From Cruorifilaria tuberocauda (Eukaryota > Nematoda > Chromadorea > Rhabditida > Onchocercidae), in contig JABVXU010000184.1 of assembly GCA_013365365.1 (NCBI GenBank), positions 1 to 64,000 of the forward strand: DNA of 64,000 bases, read 5' to 3'. The notes below the pieces were generated by a model. The model did no database searches, was not told where the DNA came from, and was given only the letters and a program-made list of their open reading frames with translations. This document shows positions 1-13,993 of the stretch, one piece after another (the stretch's first letter is position 1; the number at the start of each line of letters is the position of its first letter). The position numbers and the translations under genes were made by a program.

Positions 1-3000
1 TCTAAAATGTTTCAGCACTTTACTGCATGAGATTTTAAAACTGGACTACAATGGAGAGTCAGAGAAGGATAAAAAGAATTTCGGTATTTTTCTATCTTAT
101 AATCTAAAAAATTTTCATTATTAAAAGTCTTCATGTTATTATTACTATTCATGTTATTACTTACTATTCGTTCATGGCAGTTTAATTCACTATGATGTCG
201 TTAGTTTTTTTATAAGAGTGATTAAGTCTAAAATGGTGACAATGTTTTGCATTAATTACATATCTCTAGAAGTCGTATTTTTTGGGAGGTTAAGTACCGC
301 TATGATAAATAATGAATTAACACTTGCATTATATATATATATATATATTTTTTCCTAGTTGTTAAAATAGTTGTGTATTGCAAATAAATTATAAGTTTTT
401 TTCAGAAATTAAACATTGCTCGCTGAGACCATATATCGAGACGTTTGAAGAATTTATAAACAACTTAATTTTTGATGAGCAACGTAGTCAGTAAAACATC
501 AGTCAGTTTTATCGCAGCCAATATGCCTTTTTTATGTTATGAAATCCTGGGTCAACCCAAATGCAAAAATGGTTAAAAGAGACTGAAGACTTGTTTTGAA
601 ATTTCGAAATACTGATATTGCTTATGAGTAGTGTAATAAAGATATCTGGTAGTCTTGGCAACATATCCAAAGTCTGGAAGGAAGAATAAGGAGACGAATG
701 AGTTATTGTTCGTTTATGGATAGTGCAAAAGTCTGATTGATTTATTTTAACAGCTCTAAAATAAATGTCCCTCATTTAAAGTTAATCATAGGAAAATCTT
801 TATTTATATATAGATTGAAAATGAGGCTTCAAGTACGATGCATTCAGCTAATGAGATTAATTAGAGTACTTCATGCTGAGCATAAATATTTAATAGTTGT
901 AAGAAAATAAACAATTATCAATAGTTAAACCATGGATGTTAAAACTGATAAGAGATTGAAAATGCCCAATTTCATAACTTTGTTCAAAAAGAAATATACA
1001 TAACTATGTCGGACTAGTGGTGACCAAAAGATTGCGACTGGATAGTAGTTGTGTTGAGAGTTGTAATATTTAGCTCTTGGATTACAATCTTGAAAGCTGA
1101 TTGGACTAAAACTAATTGCAGAATGGATGAAATGAGCTTTGCAATAAGAGCAAGAAGCAAGAAGGTACACGTTCAATAATTGTTCTTCTGATTTGTTGAT
1201 TCAGTCAGGATGAACAATCGTGAAAATGAACATTATTGAAGTTTTTGGGTTTAGTATGTCTCAGGGAAAATATCTTGCAGAAGTTCGTACCTTTGAACAT
1301 TTTTACATTTTCAACAAGATGCATGAATTTTTATAATCTTTCTTAGTTTTTCTTGCGTCTTTTAGTTATTTTGAATTTTTTATTTACAATAAAGAGGGTT
1401 TTTGGCTTTTCTTATTTTTTGTTTGATATGTTTTTTTTCTTTTTTTTTTGGTTTTTGTTTTGTTTTTTTGCCTTATAATCTTTTTCTATATTCCATGATT
1501 ATTTGATAATTCATGGGAAAGCAAGTTATCGTATATCATTTTGTCTGCTTCAAATCACCACTTAAAAACTTGAACTTTTAATTTTTCTTGTTAAAATTAA
1601 ATCGATTGTCTAACCTCCCGCCCAATAGCATCTTGCTTCAATTTATGTCAACTCTTCAAAAATTATCCATATATTCTCGTAAGCAATGTTTTTGCAATTT
1701 TGCTTCTTTTCCATCAAATTGCTTCATTTCAATATGTAAACTTTTTTGAATATCTCTTGCATAAATAATATTTCTACAAACCTGACATTTGCAAAAGCAA
1801 AAGTCAGCTAACGTCAGAAGCATTTTAAATAGCTGGAAGATGGTGAAACGGACAACTATCTTCTGGATGTGTTATAGCATTGTAGAGGAAAAGCTCAATC
1901 TATCTCCAATCCAACCTTATCTCTATCAACTCATTCTCCTTTCCTTCACTTCACTTCACCGTTAAACAATTAATGTATGATATGATTGAGTGAAGGAGTT
2001 AAGAAAATTAATTGCATTATTCAGGATGATTGATTATTCGTTAAATTTTACTATCAATAGAATTGTACTATTTTCATGCAAATTTCACAATTTTATAAGA
2101 AAAGAAAAAGAAAAAAACTGATGAATAATAATGAATAAATGGGCAGTTTGGAGGAAAAGAGGAAAAGCATGAAGATATATAATTGGGTTATGATGTAATG
2201 AAGTGTATGAAACAATCTGGAAGGCAATAAGAAACAAATAAATAATTTAATTAATCGAAAAAGAAAACAAATTTTCTTCGCTTAATTACACTAAGCTCTT
2301 TTTTTGAGCAGTAATAAAAAATAGGGGACAGAATTAATTCTCGAATAATTTTGTAATAAAAATTTTCACAATCTATATCCTCATTTACGATATTTCCGCT
2401 ATCATTTTATTCTTTCTGATTATAGTTAATTAATTAAGAAGAATTCATCCTTGGATTTATGATATTTCTAATTCTCTGAAAATAATAATGAATATTAAGA
2501 AGATTGAATTCTACATGAATGATAGATGATAATCTTTCATTTATTTCTATAAGTTTTCTAGTACGGTTAATTAAAAGTATGATTTCATTAATTTGTGGCA
2601 GTCTTTTTGAGCAATTCAGTAACTGACAATTTTTGCTATTGTCAGAGGAATATATTTGCAATGAATGGTAAGTTTTTGAAGGTTAGCAAAAACATTGGCA
2701 AAAAGTATCATGCAAATAATTTGACTTAGCAATATTTTAACCATAGAAATGAATGAATTGACAAAAATTGAGCATTGAGCATAAAGGTGAACAATGATTC
2801 CCGTTAACTAAGGCTCTAAAGGTGTTAGCATTCGAAAATTTGAAAATGTCGGGAGATTTTTACCGGAAGGCATATCACCACCTTTCAAGGAAAAGATGAA
2901 TAAAATTTATGTATCCGTAATCATCTTGAAATTAAATGTTAGAATTATAATCTTAACGATCGGATTTAAAAAATTTTTTAAAAATGGATTAAATTTAGCT

Positions 3001-3437
3001 CTCATTAAAACTCATTTGTTTTAACATACCATTTGGAAATAACAATCAAAAAATCCCTGAAAAAAAGATCTCTAAGATCCGAAATATATCGAAAAGCTGT
3101 TCCAGACATTATAAATCAGTACTCATAGGTATTACTTTTAGCTAATTGTTCATTTTTAGACGTATCTGAGATAATTATAAGTAATTGTCAATCGACTTTT
3201 GATAATTGCAGTACGAAGCAGCTAAAACTATCTCAGGTATATCCATATGTAATTAATGATATCGCAGAATGAATTTCTTTTTGAATTTTTTGACTTCAAA
3301 AGCTTCCTGGAATAGCAATCCATGCAAGGACGATCCGACAGAAATATAAATTTGGCCTTAGAAAGAATTTCAGAAAAAAAAAACATTAAAATACTGGAAT
3401 AAAAAGAAATGAGAGAATATAGGATGATAAGTTGAGA
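1..3437. other. Gene-free left flank
   Basis: I found no coding exon with a recognisable product on either strand. The stretch is AT-rich, with homopolymer T runs near 1,425-1,470 and a short TA dinucleotide run at 330-348. The open frames in it are short, low in complexity, and lack a start plus splice context. The right part is downstream of the potassium channel gene, so its 3' untranslated region should begin just below 3,438. Confidence 0.6.
330..348. repeat. TA dinucleotide microsatellite
   Basis: An uninterrupted alternating TA run of about 19 bases lies in otherwise ordinary AT-rich DNA. It is a simple repeat with no gene next to it. Confidence 0.9.
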
Positions 3438-6400
3438 TCATGGATGGTAACGCGATATGCTAAATCGAGAATGGCAAAAGCGACAGGAATGCAAATCGAG
3501 AGTTAAAGATGACGATGATAACGATTCTGCATTCTGGTCTATGTACCTGTAAAAGTATAAATTGAATTTACAATTATCAAACAACCATTTCATTCTAATG
3601 AATTGATGAGGAACAATTCTCAAATTTTAATTTTTTTCTAGCTATTAGATAATTAGTTATTAAATTTCAATTTTCATAATGACACGTTTACCGAATCCAT
3701 CGAATATCCGCGGGAATAAACGGAATAACATGTTTTGATATATGAAAATTATCGATGATATATGCATCTCGATCGTAATGTTTAGCTCTTTTTTGCATCA
3801 AATTTGCATACAACTCTGATACAAGCACCACCTGAAATTATATCTGTCGAGAAAGAAAGAAAAGAAATATTTTGCAATTCAAAAGTCTCAGAAACTTTTA
3901 CTTAAAATCGTCCATTTTAAATAATTATATGAAAAAGTTATAAATTATAAATTAAAAGTTATAAATAAAATTAAAAAATCACACTAAAATTAATAATTAT
4001 ATGTAAAGTCAAAAAACTTATAAATTAAACTCTCTTCGGTTCAAATTAACTCACTATTATTTTACAAATTGAAGTGATTGCTTTAAAAACTGCAATTAAA
4101 AAATAATAATTTCAGGATAAATAACCTTTCCACCGACGACAGCTAATGCGGAACGAGCATCCTGTATTTTCCTACCGAAATAGTGAATTTTACGAATGTA
4201 TTGTACGCCGACCAAATCAATACACATTGTTGTGATCGCCAAACCTAAGAAAAATCACTTAATATTGAAATTTTCATTCAAATCAATATCTTATTTCAGA
4301 TTAAATACTAATAAATATTTCTCTTAATCCCGATTTTTTTTTTAATTTACATTTTTTTGTTTAGCTAATACTTTTATTAACATTCATAAAAATGATTAGA
4401 GTTAATCATATAATCTTCTAATCATATCAATTCACTAATAACATCATATAGTATTTGCATTTGCATCAGTTTGAAACGAACCTAAAATAATATAAAGTAA
4501 AATGAGGTACATATAACCATCTCGTCGCGGCATTAAATCACCAAAACCAACCTGGAAAAAGGATTTTCTCATATCTCTCGACTGATACTTCATGATATTT
4601 GAATTATCAACAAAATGACTGAGATAGCGATGAAAATGATAACAGTGAAAAATGTGAAAAAAGGAATTTACGGTGGTCATCGTGATAAACGACCAATAAA
4701 ATGCCGTGAAAAAAGTCCAGGGTTCCAAATTGGACATCAGCACACCTCCCAATGATGTATATGCTACAAGTATCACTAATACCAACATCGCTGGTATCCT
4801 ACAATTGATGCATACATATCTTCGGAAGTGATAACGTAGTGATAGAGTAGAGAGTAATTCGGGAATAATTTCATTTGGATGATAATCTCAACTTGTTCTG
4901 GTTCGAACAATTATCATGAAAAATATGTTGGGAGAAAAATGAACAAGTGATAACAACTGATAATACTTACCTTTGTTCTTCAATAAAATGCATATTGGTA
5001 TCTAAGCCCTGTCTTTGACATTGCTCACATACTCTTTCCTTGTGACCTTTGCGCCAATGGCGTCTTTCCGTTAAGAAATGCTTCAATTTGAGGTAGTTAC
5101 CATACAACCACACCAGGTGCTCACTTAAAAATTTACCAATATCTGCTATGGTTACTAATGTTAAAGGTATGCCAAATAATGAAAATATAATGCACATCAT
5201 ACGACCCAATTGTGTTACCGGTACCGGATTACCGTATCCTGAAATGTAATTTTTTAAAATTTCAAAAAATCAAAGAAAAAGGGATTTAGAAGAAAATACC
5301 TCGTCATTTTTTATTAAATAATCGATCATTAAATTAGTAAATAATTGAAAATCGATGACATAATTACTGGTAATTAATAGGCGATAAAAATAAATACTTA
5401 AGTAACTTAATTAATAAAAGTAAAAAACTTGTAATAGAAAAAAGAAAATGAAAGCTAACCGATAGTGGTAACAACAGTAACAGCAAAAAAGATAGCAGTA
5501 GAGAAAGACCATATTTCGATGGTATCATTAGCCCGTACTTCCGCGGCTGTCAGGAAGGATTTTTCAAAAGCGGTAAAGAGATGGTCACTCATATTATGCA
5601 TATGTTGTTTGGTCAGCTGTGACCAAACCTCACGTCGAGTCTCATTGAGCATTGCCAAGGTGAATAATGAATTGACAAACTCTTCCTGTCGTTCGTATAT
5701 CATATCCAGCTTAAACATTATACTTACATCTACTCCACCTATCATTAAATGATTATAACTCTGATAATTTCTCAAATCAATAAATTATCATTTGTCGTCG
5801 TCTTTCAGGAATGTAATTATAAGAATAGTCAATACCCACCCATCCTTAAATATTTTACCTGTCGCCTTTTATTGGCTAATTCATGCGGTTGTTCGATACT
5901 ATAAAATATCGATGCGCCAACAATTGTATAAGCACAAGTTAATAATACTAAGCCAACGTGCGGTAGAATAAGTTTCGCATACTGAAAATGGACTAAACAA
6001 AGCAATAATTAATAATTAAAAATGAGACTAAATTAAATCTAAATTTTTTTTCTGATTCATTTTAAATTAATAGAATTAACGGATAATCAAAAAGTAAAAA
6101 CTACAGATAAGAAAAAAATAATTTATTGGAAAAACTCGGGAAAACTAGAATCAGAAACTCCAGCAACACCAATCAAAGATCAATATTAAAAAGAATCGAA
6201 AGAAATGTGATAAAAACGAAATATAAAATATCCTTAAAATATTTGCGTGACCGATGACGTAGCCTTCTTTTTTTCCAATACCTCTTAAATTTAATGCTAT
6301 TTTATCGAGAGTTTTTGCTAAAGCTTTGGACTTTTATGCTGCTAAAAGTTATCATATTTTTTAATAATATATGACTTTATATCTAAGCAACCAAAATTTC

Positions 6401-9400
6401 TGATTGAATTTCAGCAAATTTTGTTTTACGAATTTTTTTTCTGGAAAATATCGTCTGGAATAGGGAGAAAGAGAGAGAGAGTGAGAGTGAAAAGAGAGTG
6501 TATAAATCATTCTTATCGAAGTTCGAAGCTGTCAGTTTCATCCTAAAACAGACTATTTGTTCTATTTCTCTTTATTTTTTTCTCTTAATTTTGAGAATTG
6601 ATTTAGGAAAATATGTTTTTGATGATTTTTGATAAGGAACAGTTAGAAACTAGCTTAGAGGAAGAAATAAGCGAAGGCCAAGTTGATGATATCGTCTATT
6701 ATTTTTGTTATAACTCAAGTTACTTACTTGCTTACGCACTTAGTTATGAAGGGAAGAAGGAAATGTTTGAAGTGATATGAATGATGTCTGCTATTCCTCA
6801 TATATCATGGAAAGTTTAAAACAAAAAAAAGTGCCAAAAAGCAAAAAACAACTCTTCCATCTTCATAACACTTTCTATTTCACTAACCAGCACTGATATT
6901 GTGTGAAGATTATCATAAAGAATTCTTAAATTGAATTTAACAGTATAATTGCTGATTGCATTGATTAACTTATGAAATACAGGGAGCGAGAGAGAGAAGG
7001 AAGAAAATAAAGTAAGTTATAATGAGCAATGATTAGAGTGAAAGTTAATTTAATCAATATGAACCTTTCTGATACCGCTCTGACGATCATATTCGTCCTC
7101 TTCGGTGGTATCTCTTGTTGGCTCTTCACTAGTGGATGAAATCTCGATACAAGTCTGAAAATTTTTTCATCTCCAAGTAATCAAATAAATAAACTATTCC
7201 TGAGAATTATTTCTTCCATACAAATCATGACAGCTTAACCTATATTCAAGTATTCCAAGTTTCAAAGTAAAAAGTTTCATTTTGTGGAATGAAAAAATAC
7301 CGCTTTGTCGGGTACATCGAGAAGATCACGCCTATTCCAGTCCTGATGGTCCATTGTAGCACTGCATTGTGACATTCTTTCTCGATACAGCTTTTCCTGT
7401 AATTAATTATATATTGAAATGGAGAATAGGAAAATCTTGTTTTATAATAAATTCACATTAACTGAATGCTAGTATCTGTTCAAGTAAATAATTCCTGTGA
7501 ACAGAGATTCCTGGCTTGGAGAGATTAGAGATTTGACCTGTCGCATGAAACAAATCTTGAAAATTTAAAACCACTACATAAGCATCAAAAATTTGAAATC
7601 TATTTACCGAACATTTGAAAAACAAATATGAATTTAAAAAGTAGCTGGAATAGGTTTCTTTTTTGCTTTCGAATAAATAAGAATAAACAAAATTCCATAT
7701 AGAAAAGTTAATAGAATACGCTTGCTTCTCAAATAAATAACTGAAGTTTGAATAAATAAAAAAATTCGATCTTTAAGAACTCCTTAAATTTAGTATTCGA
7801 GAATGTGTGAGAAGCCATCGCTAAGAAGAAGCGAATCTCATCCGTTCTTTTAGCTAAGCATATTTGAGAAGCGGAAATTTTGAAGAATCTCTCGAGAAAA
7901 AAAAACAGAATTTGTTTGACTAAAAAGGTACTAATTCCTTTTTGGAGATATCAGATTACATCTTCAAATATATTATCTTTCATGCTTTCACTTTGAATGA
8001 AATTTTCGAAGAAACGAAAAAATGGGAAGGGAAAAAAGAAAGGAAACGGAAATGATAACAATACAACTGTCGATGGATAGATTAGATTACATTATGCTAA
8101 TTATTAAAAGTATCAATTTGATTACTACTCGCTAATTATTTTCACAGTATCATTCAAAGATATGAAAACTAATTTTTAAAATTCTATTTGTGATGCTTCC
8201 AATCAGAGGAGTTTATCAGTTGTTTCATTTTTGTCAGTCTGCAGATATCATCACTCAAAAAAGTTTTTAAATAAAAAAATGGAAAAGTGAAATTTCATTT
8301 CGTATTTCATTCTAAATATACAGAAAGATTGAAATAAAAAAATTACGATATCAAAAATAAATTTAAAAATTGAGACGGGAAATTTTTTTTTGCACCTTGT
8401 CATTCAGTTGTTTGAGTAATTAAATTTCAATTTTAAACAATAAATATAAACTTTTTGGAATTTCTTGATCCATAATTGACAAATATTGACTTGAATTGTA
8501 AACAATCTTAAACATCAAACTTACTGTTTATTTGTTTAAAGGACTGAAGGTTTTTCCTCACAATTATCTTCTTTTAAATGATGTTAAAATTTTCAAGAAA
8601 ATAGAAAAAAAAATCAGGAAATGTAATATTTGATACTTGTTGTACTAAAGATAGAGCGGAAGAGGCGATCGGAGAGAAAGGGAAAGAGAAATGAAAGGTA
8701 GAAAAGATAAGTAGAAAACAAACTTTGTTAGAGTTTTGAACAACTTCAAATGAATTGAATTTATTTTGAGTGAAAGAAAAGGTAGGAAAGAATTTCTATC
8801 AATTTTTGATAAACATTTAACTGATTTTGTTTATTCTTCACTTCTAGTTCAATTAACCAGGGCAAAATTTCATCGAATCCCCTAATAAACAAATAAAAGA
8901 ACAAAAAATTGCAAGAAAAACTGATCAGATTGGTAAATTCATTTTACTTCAATTTATATTACTTACTCTTTATCTCTCGAAACAAGTTAACAGTGAAATA
9001 ATTATCAATTATTTGGTTGATTTTTCTTTTCGAGAAGAAATAACAAATGTTAAAATCAACTCTTACCTATAAACAAATTTCGATGAGCAAACAAAAAGAA
9101 AGTAATAATTTTAAAATTAAGTAAAAAGTAAGAACGAATAAAGTAAATAAAATAAAACTTGGAAAATTTTTTAGTTTCATTCGACAATAATTCTATTTAA
9201 AGAAATGGGAAGATTGAAAATTTTAATTATTCATTTATTTAACTTTGTTAATAATTTATTGTACGTTTCGTAAATGTAAACAAAAATAAATTTCAGTAGA
9301 AAAGTTTCATATCTCTTAGAAGATAAAGCAAAGAATAATTTATAGTGCTTAAATTTAAATATATGCTAACTTTTCGTGATTGATTGATAAATGCTTGCGA

Positions 9401-9815
9401 CATCTCTCCCACATGATCATCCAATTCATACTGTTCATTATCATCAGGTAAGTTTACACTGTATGGACCAAGTTCATCATCACCTGAGTAATTGTGTCGC
9501 GCTGCAAAGATTTGCTATCATTTTGTATTTATCAATTAGAAAATTAATCTGATATTTTTGATACTGTATTTTGATCATTTCTTTATAATGCTAAATTTAT
9601 AAAGTTCTGACAAGTTTAATACTATAAATTACGGTACTAAAGAGGAAAATTAAAGTTTTGTTGCATTAATAAGTTAAATAATTTATTTTAAAATAAGTGA
9701 ATAATTTTAAATTAAATTCGATATCGAATAATTTACAGTATTTATTGCTAGCAGGTTCGGAGGATAGTGTTGGATCGGAATCGACCCGCAAATAACCGTA
9801 ATGGTTCATCTTCAT
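3438..9815 (-). CDS. Two-pore-domain (TWK-type) potassium channel
   Basis: A background (leak) K+ channel subunit of the K2P family, which acts in the plasma membrane as a dimer. Exons (minus): 9737-9815, 9371-9501, 7301-7396, 7065-7154, 5859-5981, 5460-5760, 4971-5238, 4672-4798, 4482-4551, 4126-4244, 3692-3831, 3438-3546. All phases join to give about 550 residues. A hydrophilic, acidic N-terminus of about 130 residues precedes TM1 (about 135-158). A long extracellular cap follows with NET and NDT glycosylation sites. Pore 1 carries TTIGYG, split between exons at 5460/5238, and pore 2 carries TTVGFGD. The segment after the last TM, GLAITTMCIDLVG then YFGRKIQDAR, is typical of nematode TWK proteins. 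The tail has an SLSSSSL run and closely spaced cysteines. The start is the first in-frame Met (MKMNHYGY). The 5' edge of exon 5460-5760 is the least certain boundary. Which TWK orthologue it is cannot be told. Confidence 0.93.
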
Positions 9816-11686
9816 AACAGTTGTCCATCACCACCGTGATCGCCTGTATCGCATAAGTTGCTAATCGTTACTGTCGTTACTGTATTATTCTTGTCTTCTT
9901 CAGAGACGACAAATGTTAATTACAGTAATTTCAATTAGTTAATCTCTTTTCTTTTATGCTTTTCCTTTGCCTTTTTTTGTCCACTTTTTCAGCAGTGATT
10001 ATTATCTGTAATTTGAAAAAAAAATTACAATTTTGAAATTCATTTTCAAACAAACGTATTTATCAATTCTTGAAATTTTTCGATGAACTAGAATTTTATA
10101 TTTTTTAGGCTTAATATTTCAGGAAAAAACTGGTAACTTCCAAAAAGTCCGTAGTGACTTCTGAGCTAACCTAAATAGCATTATTTATAGAAAGAGGACA
10201 TAATATGTGATATGTTGGATAGAAATAGACTATGAAACATAATCTCTACTTAAATTATCTAAAATTCAACGATGCATGAAGATTCTATAAGATAACAGAC
10301 TTATTTAGTATCAAAAATCAAAAAAAAACTTTGTGGTTTTCTGGAAAAGTTCAAAATTTCTTTAAAGAAAAATCACTTATAAAGTTGGAAACAATTTGCA
10401 TAAATCTCTGATTTCAGCATAGAAAAAAATAATTTATTCATTTCATTAGTTTGTCTTTCCTAATTATTGCTTTAGTTATTCGTAAATCATAAAGCATTAT
10501 AAATGAATGATTACTTATCAGTATTGAAAGGGAATCAGTAAATTAATCATTCTGAATTTAAATAAGTCTTTCCTAAAAGAATATGTGAACTTTCCTAGAA
10601 AGATCATTTAAATTTAAGATGACTTAGTAATTTATCAAATTTTCATTGATCTTTAATCATATCATCCTTTCATCTATTATCAATATTATTGAAAATGGTG
10701 ATAATAATTATCTTTTTTTATTATCTCTATTATCTTTGATGTAAAATGATAATATTTACTCGATGTTAATATTTTCATTGCTTCATTTGAAGACTATTAA
10801 AGAAATTATAGAAATTGAAATTTGTTATTTATCTTTTCCACATTTCATTTTTCATTTGCTTTAATAAGAAGTCTTCAGTGACATTGCAAGCATTGATAAT
10901 TTCAAAAAACTTATCTAACTTAATTAAGATTAATTTTTAACAAAAGTTATTATATACTAAAACCTTCTGACTTTTCCTATTTCAGCAAAAACTTAACAAT
11001 ATGCTAATATCTTTTTCTGTTAAGATACTATATATCAAGGATTAATTATGATGATATTAAATTATCAGCTAACGATAATTATTTTCCTTATTACTTCACT
11101 TCGTAAAATCTCTCCTGTTTCATCTCAGAATTTGTTTTCGATTATACAATTTCAAAAGTAATAGAATGAAATATCAATCATTATCAAATATTTAAAAGAT
11201 GGAAAGATATTCTTACTATCAAATCATTTCACTTCAATCCATCATACAGATATGTATATTCAATGATTCAAATTCTGTCTGATCTATTCCTATTAAATGT
11301 CAAACATCTGTTCAACTTAATATTAATATTACTTGGAAATTTGCAAATTGGAATTAATAAACATATATCGATGAAATTAGCAGAAAAAGAAGAAGCAGGA
11401 AGAACAGGATGCATTAGTGAAGTCATAAAAAAGCTAAAAGAATGGGCTAGTTGTGTAGGTTCATCTCCATACTTGTGCTATAATTTGTAAGGAAAAAGCA
11501 TAATTCTCTCGAGAGGTTGTAATTCCTTCAGGAATTCCATAATTGAACATAGCAATGGGATGTGGAAATCTATTTCATAAGTCATTGAAAAATAAACAAT
11601 TTTCAAATAGATTCAAATAATAATCTGAAAAAAAGGAAAATAAATCTAGAAAAGAATAAAAGAAAAAGCCTTAAAAGAATTGAAGA

Positions 11687-11728
11687 CAAATAAACAAATA
11701 AATAAACAAAAAAATAAACAAATAAATA
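11687..11728. repeat. A-rich AAATAAAC-like tandem repeat
   Basis: Degenerate direct repeats of aaataaac/aaataa run for about 42 bases. This is low-complexity sequence with no coding evidence. Confidence 0.7.
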
Positions 11729-11840
11729 GGAAGTTAGTCTTTTATTAGGATTATTTGTCCTTAAACCTGAAAGCATTTCATTTTTCGTGCCAAAAAGGAG
11801 AGAGAGAGAAGATGGAAAACAGCACGATACTTTTCAAATC

Positions 11841-11878
11841 TTTTCTCTCTCCCTCTCTCTCCCTTTCTCTCTCCCAGT
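11841..11878. repeat. CT-rich microsatellite
   Basis: A polypyrimidine run of tctc and ccct units on the plus strand. A short gagaga run lies just to the left at about 11,801-11,811, so a weak local hairpin is possible. Confidence 0.75.
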
Positions 11879-13500
11879 CTGTAAAACAATGTTCATCAAT
11901 AATATTTGAAGCATAATATAAGCACTCAAAAGCATCAAGAATAAGTACTCTCTCAAACCTTTCTTTTTGTCTAATGATAATTTCCACATTTACGTAATTT
12001 GAGGAAATCAAATAATATACAACTATTTATTTAATTGTTGCAATAGCAAATTAAGTTATCACAATTACTTTATCCGTTTTATTTTGACAATTTCTACTTT
12101 GTTAGAATAATTTTTTTGAAAACTTGAAATTCATCAACTCATTAGAAAGGAATATCTTAATTAAGAAAAATAATTTCATGAAACGATAGTTTGGAGAAAT
12201 ATATTTACTTCATTATTTACTTTGTACATTAGATAAACATAAATCGGTTAATACTGCTTGAGAGGAAAATTTTAATTGGAATGGTATAGAATTACTCTCT
12301 TATAAATATTAAAAGTAATATAGTTATTCTTTACAGTGATTAAAATTGTAGTTTTAAAATTTTAAATTTCTGAAAAGTTTTACTTAGAATTTCGTGGAAT
12401 TAGTCAAAAAGCGAACTTTTACTAATCGTGTTTTTACTTCAAATTATTTTACTCTCATTTCAGTTTTATTATTCTTCCAACTGAATTTAAAGTAATTTTT
12501 TACTAACTTACTAATTTTCACAATACTGAATCTAATTCGAATATCTTAATTGAAAAAGGCTTATTGACTTTAAATACATATTCCTTACTTATCACTGATT
12601 TCTGGTTCATATCAGTAGTTCGTAAAATTTTTCCTTCTTGTTTTCCCATTTTATTTTTTCATACTTAATTTCCTTTCCTTTCCTTTCTTCGAGTATGGCT
12701 AAAGTTAATTTATTCAAGCTTAAAATGGTACCAACCCATCTTCATTACGCAATGATTAATTATTGATGATTGTATAAGATCCTTTTTTCTTCCTTTTTCT
12801 TTTCCCTTTCTATCCAAAAGGGAAATATGCTAAGTTTTAAACTAAACTTTAATGCAAATCTAAATGTTATAATAAAAGCCACCAGTGAAATTATCAAATA
12901 TAAGTGTGATCCAAAATCATCCATTTTCATGACTATCACCATTTTCTTAATGGTTTTTCTTTCATGATTCTTATACTATTTAATTAAAATATATTGTTAA
13001 TACGATGGAAGAGGAAAAGAGGGGAAAAGAGAGAAAGAGAAATACCAAAATATAAAACCATAATAATTGATTAGAAATAAAACATTTTCAAAAAATGAAA
13101 ATCTTGAACACTTGATCGTAGTGATCACTGATTATCATTTATATTTCAAATCATTCCGAAGTTTTTTAAACGTAGAATTTTTTACTCCAATTGATAAGTT
13201 GCAAACTCAAAAAAAGACTACCGTAAGAAAGTTAAATCACCTGAAATATTTTAAATAAAGATTAAAAACAATTAAGGATTAAAGCTAAAAAATATCAAAT
13301 TTCGATTACTTCTTCATCTTTACTGTATTCTTCACCTTACTGTAATTGAAAAAATACTGTATTTCATGGACGGTTTCACAGCATTTCATCTTTCATTTGT
13401 GACAAAAAGTTGACAGAAGAATGTAAAAAAAAGGATTAAATTTGAAAAATTTTTCATCTACATGAGAAGAAAAAAAAGAAAAACGATCAATTGCATTCTA

Positions 13501-13545
13501 TTGCATTACGTCAAATTACGTCAAGCTACGTTGCATTACGTCGAA
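13501..13545. promoter_or_regulatory. Cluster of ATTACGTC (bZIP-like) motifs
   Basis: Within 45 bases the plus strand shows ATTACGTCA at 13,505-13,513, AATTACGTCA at 13,514-13,523, a related TACGT core at about 13,527-13,531, and ATTACGTCG at 13,535-13,543. TTACGTCA and its reverse complement TGACGTAA are well-known target types for CREB/ATF and C/EBP-ATF bZIP factors. The spacing is about 10 bases, or one helical turn, between the first two copies. Regulatory function is inferred; the nearest gene is the K+ channel, 3.7 kb away. Confidence 0.4.
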
Positions 13546-13962
13546 CGAACGAATCCTTGATGATCATGATAGCTTTTAATATGAAATATCCATTTTTGAA
13601 ATTAAAAAAGAAATTAACTTCATTTTCTCAATTGTTTTTTATTGAATAAAAAATGAATTCTTTTTAAGAGCACCTTTTCAAGTATGATTATATAAAATTA
13701 AATTACTGACAGAATTAAAGAGGGAATGAATGGAAGGAAGGAAAAAAGAGTTGCCATTTCATTTCGTTCATTTATTCTTGTCGAGATTCATTATTCATTT
13801 CTGGTCATACTTCTTTCCTCGACCCGATCCCCGAACCCCTGTCTCGGATCCCCGCTCCTCACCGATCTCAACTCTTCGCTCTCCCTATTATGGGATCCTT
13901 CGACCAGATTACCTCATTCTAAAATTTATGAATAGAGACTTTTTGAGTGATTGAAGAGTGTT

Positions 13963-13993
13963 GGACAATACCCCTCTTGGGAGAATATTGTCC
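13963..13993. repeat. Short inverted repeat in the GC-richer patch
   Basis: GGACAATA at 13,963-13,970 is the exact reverse complement of TATTGTCC at 13,986-13,993, with a 15-base loop. It could fold as a small hairpin in RNA. It is too short for a typical animal microRNA precursor. Confidence 0.6.

Larger units (their letters stand above)
9816..13499. other. Intergenic region upstream of the K+ channel
   Basis: There is no supported gene. The region presumably holds the promoter and 5' untranslated region of the channel gene on the minus strand. It contains A-rich and CT-rich simple repeats near 11,690 and 11,841. The open frames (for example 11,263-11,490 and 12,760-12,967) are AT-driven, overlap on both strands, and match no family I know. 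Confidence 0.55.

Noticed and set aside
4905..4922. ctggttcgaacaattatc, resembling a tRNA T-arm
   Set aside because: It sits inside an intron of the channel gene, and no matching acceptor stem, D-arm or anticodon arm can be built around it.
5465..5752. Open frame on the plus strand across the channel gene
   Set aside because: It is antisense to the exon encoding the first pore and extracellular cap of the K+ channel, whose minus-strand reading is clearly real.
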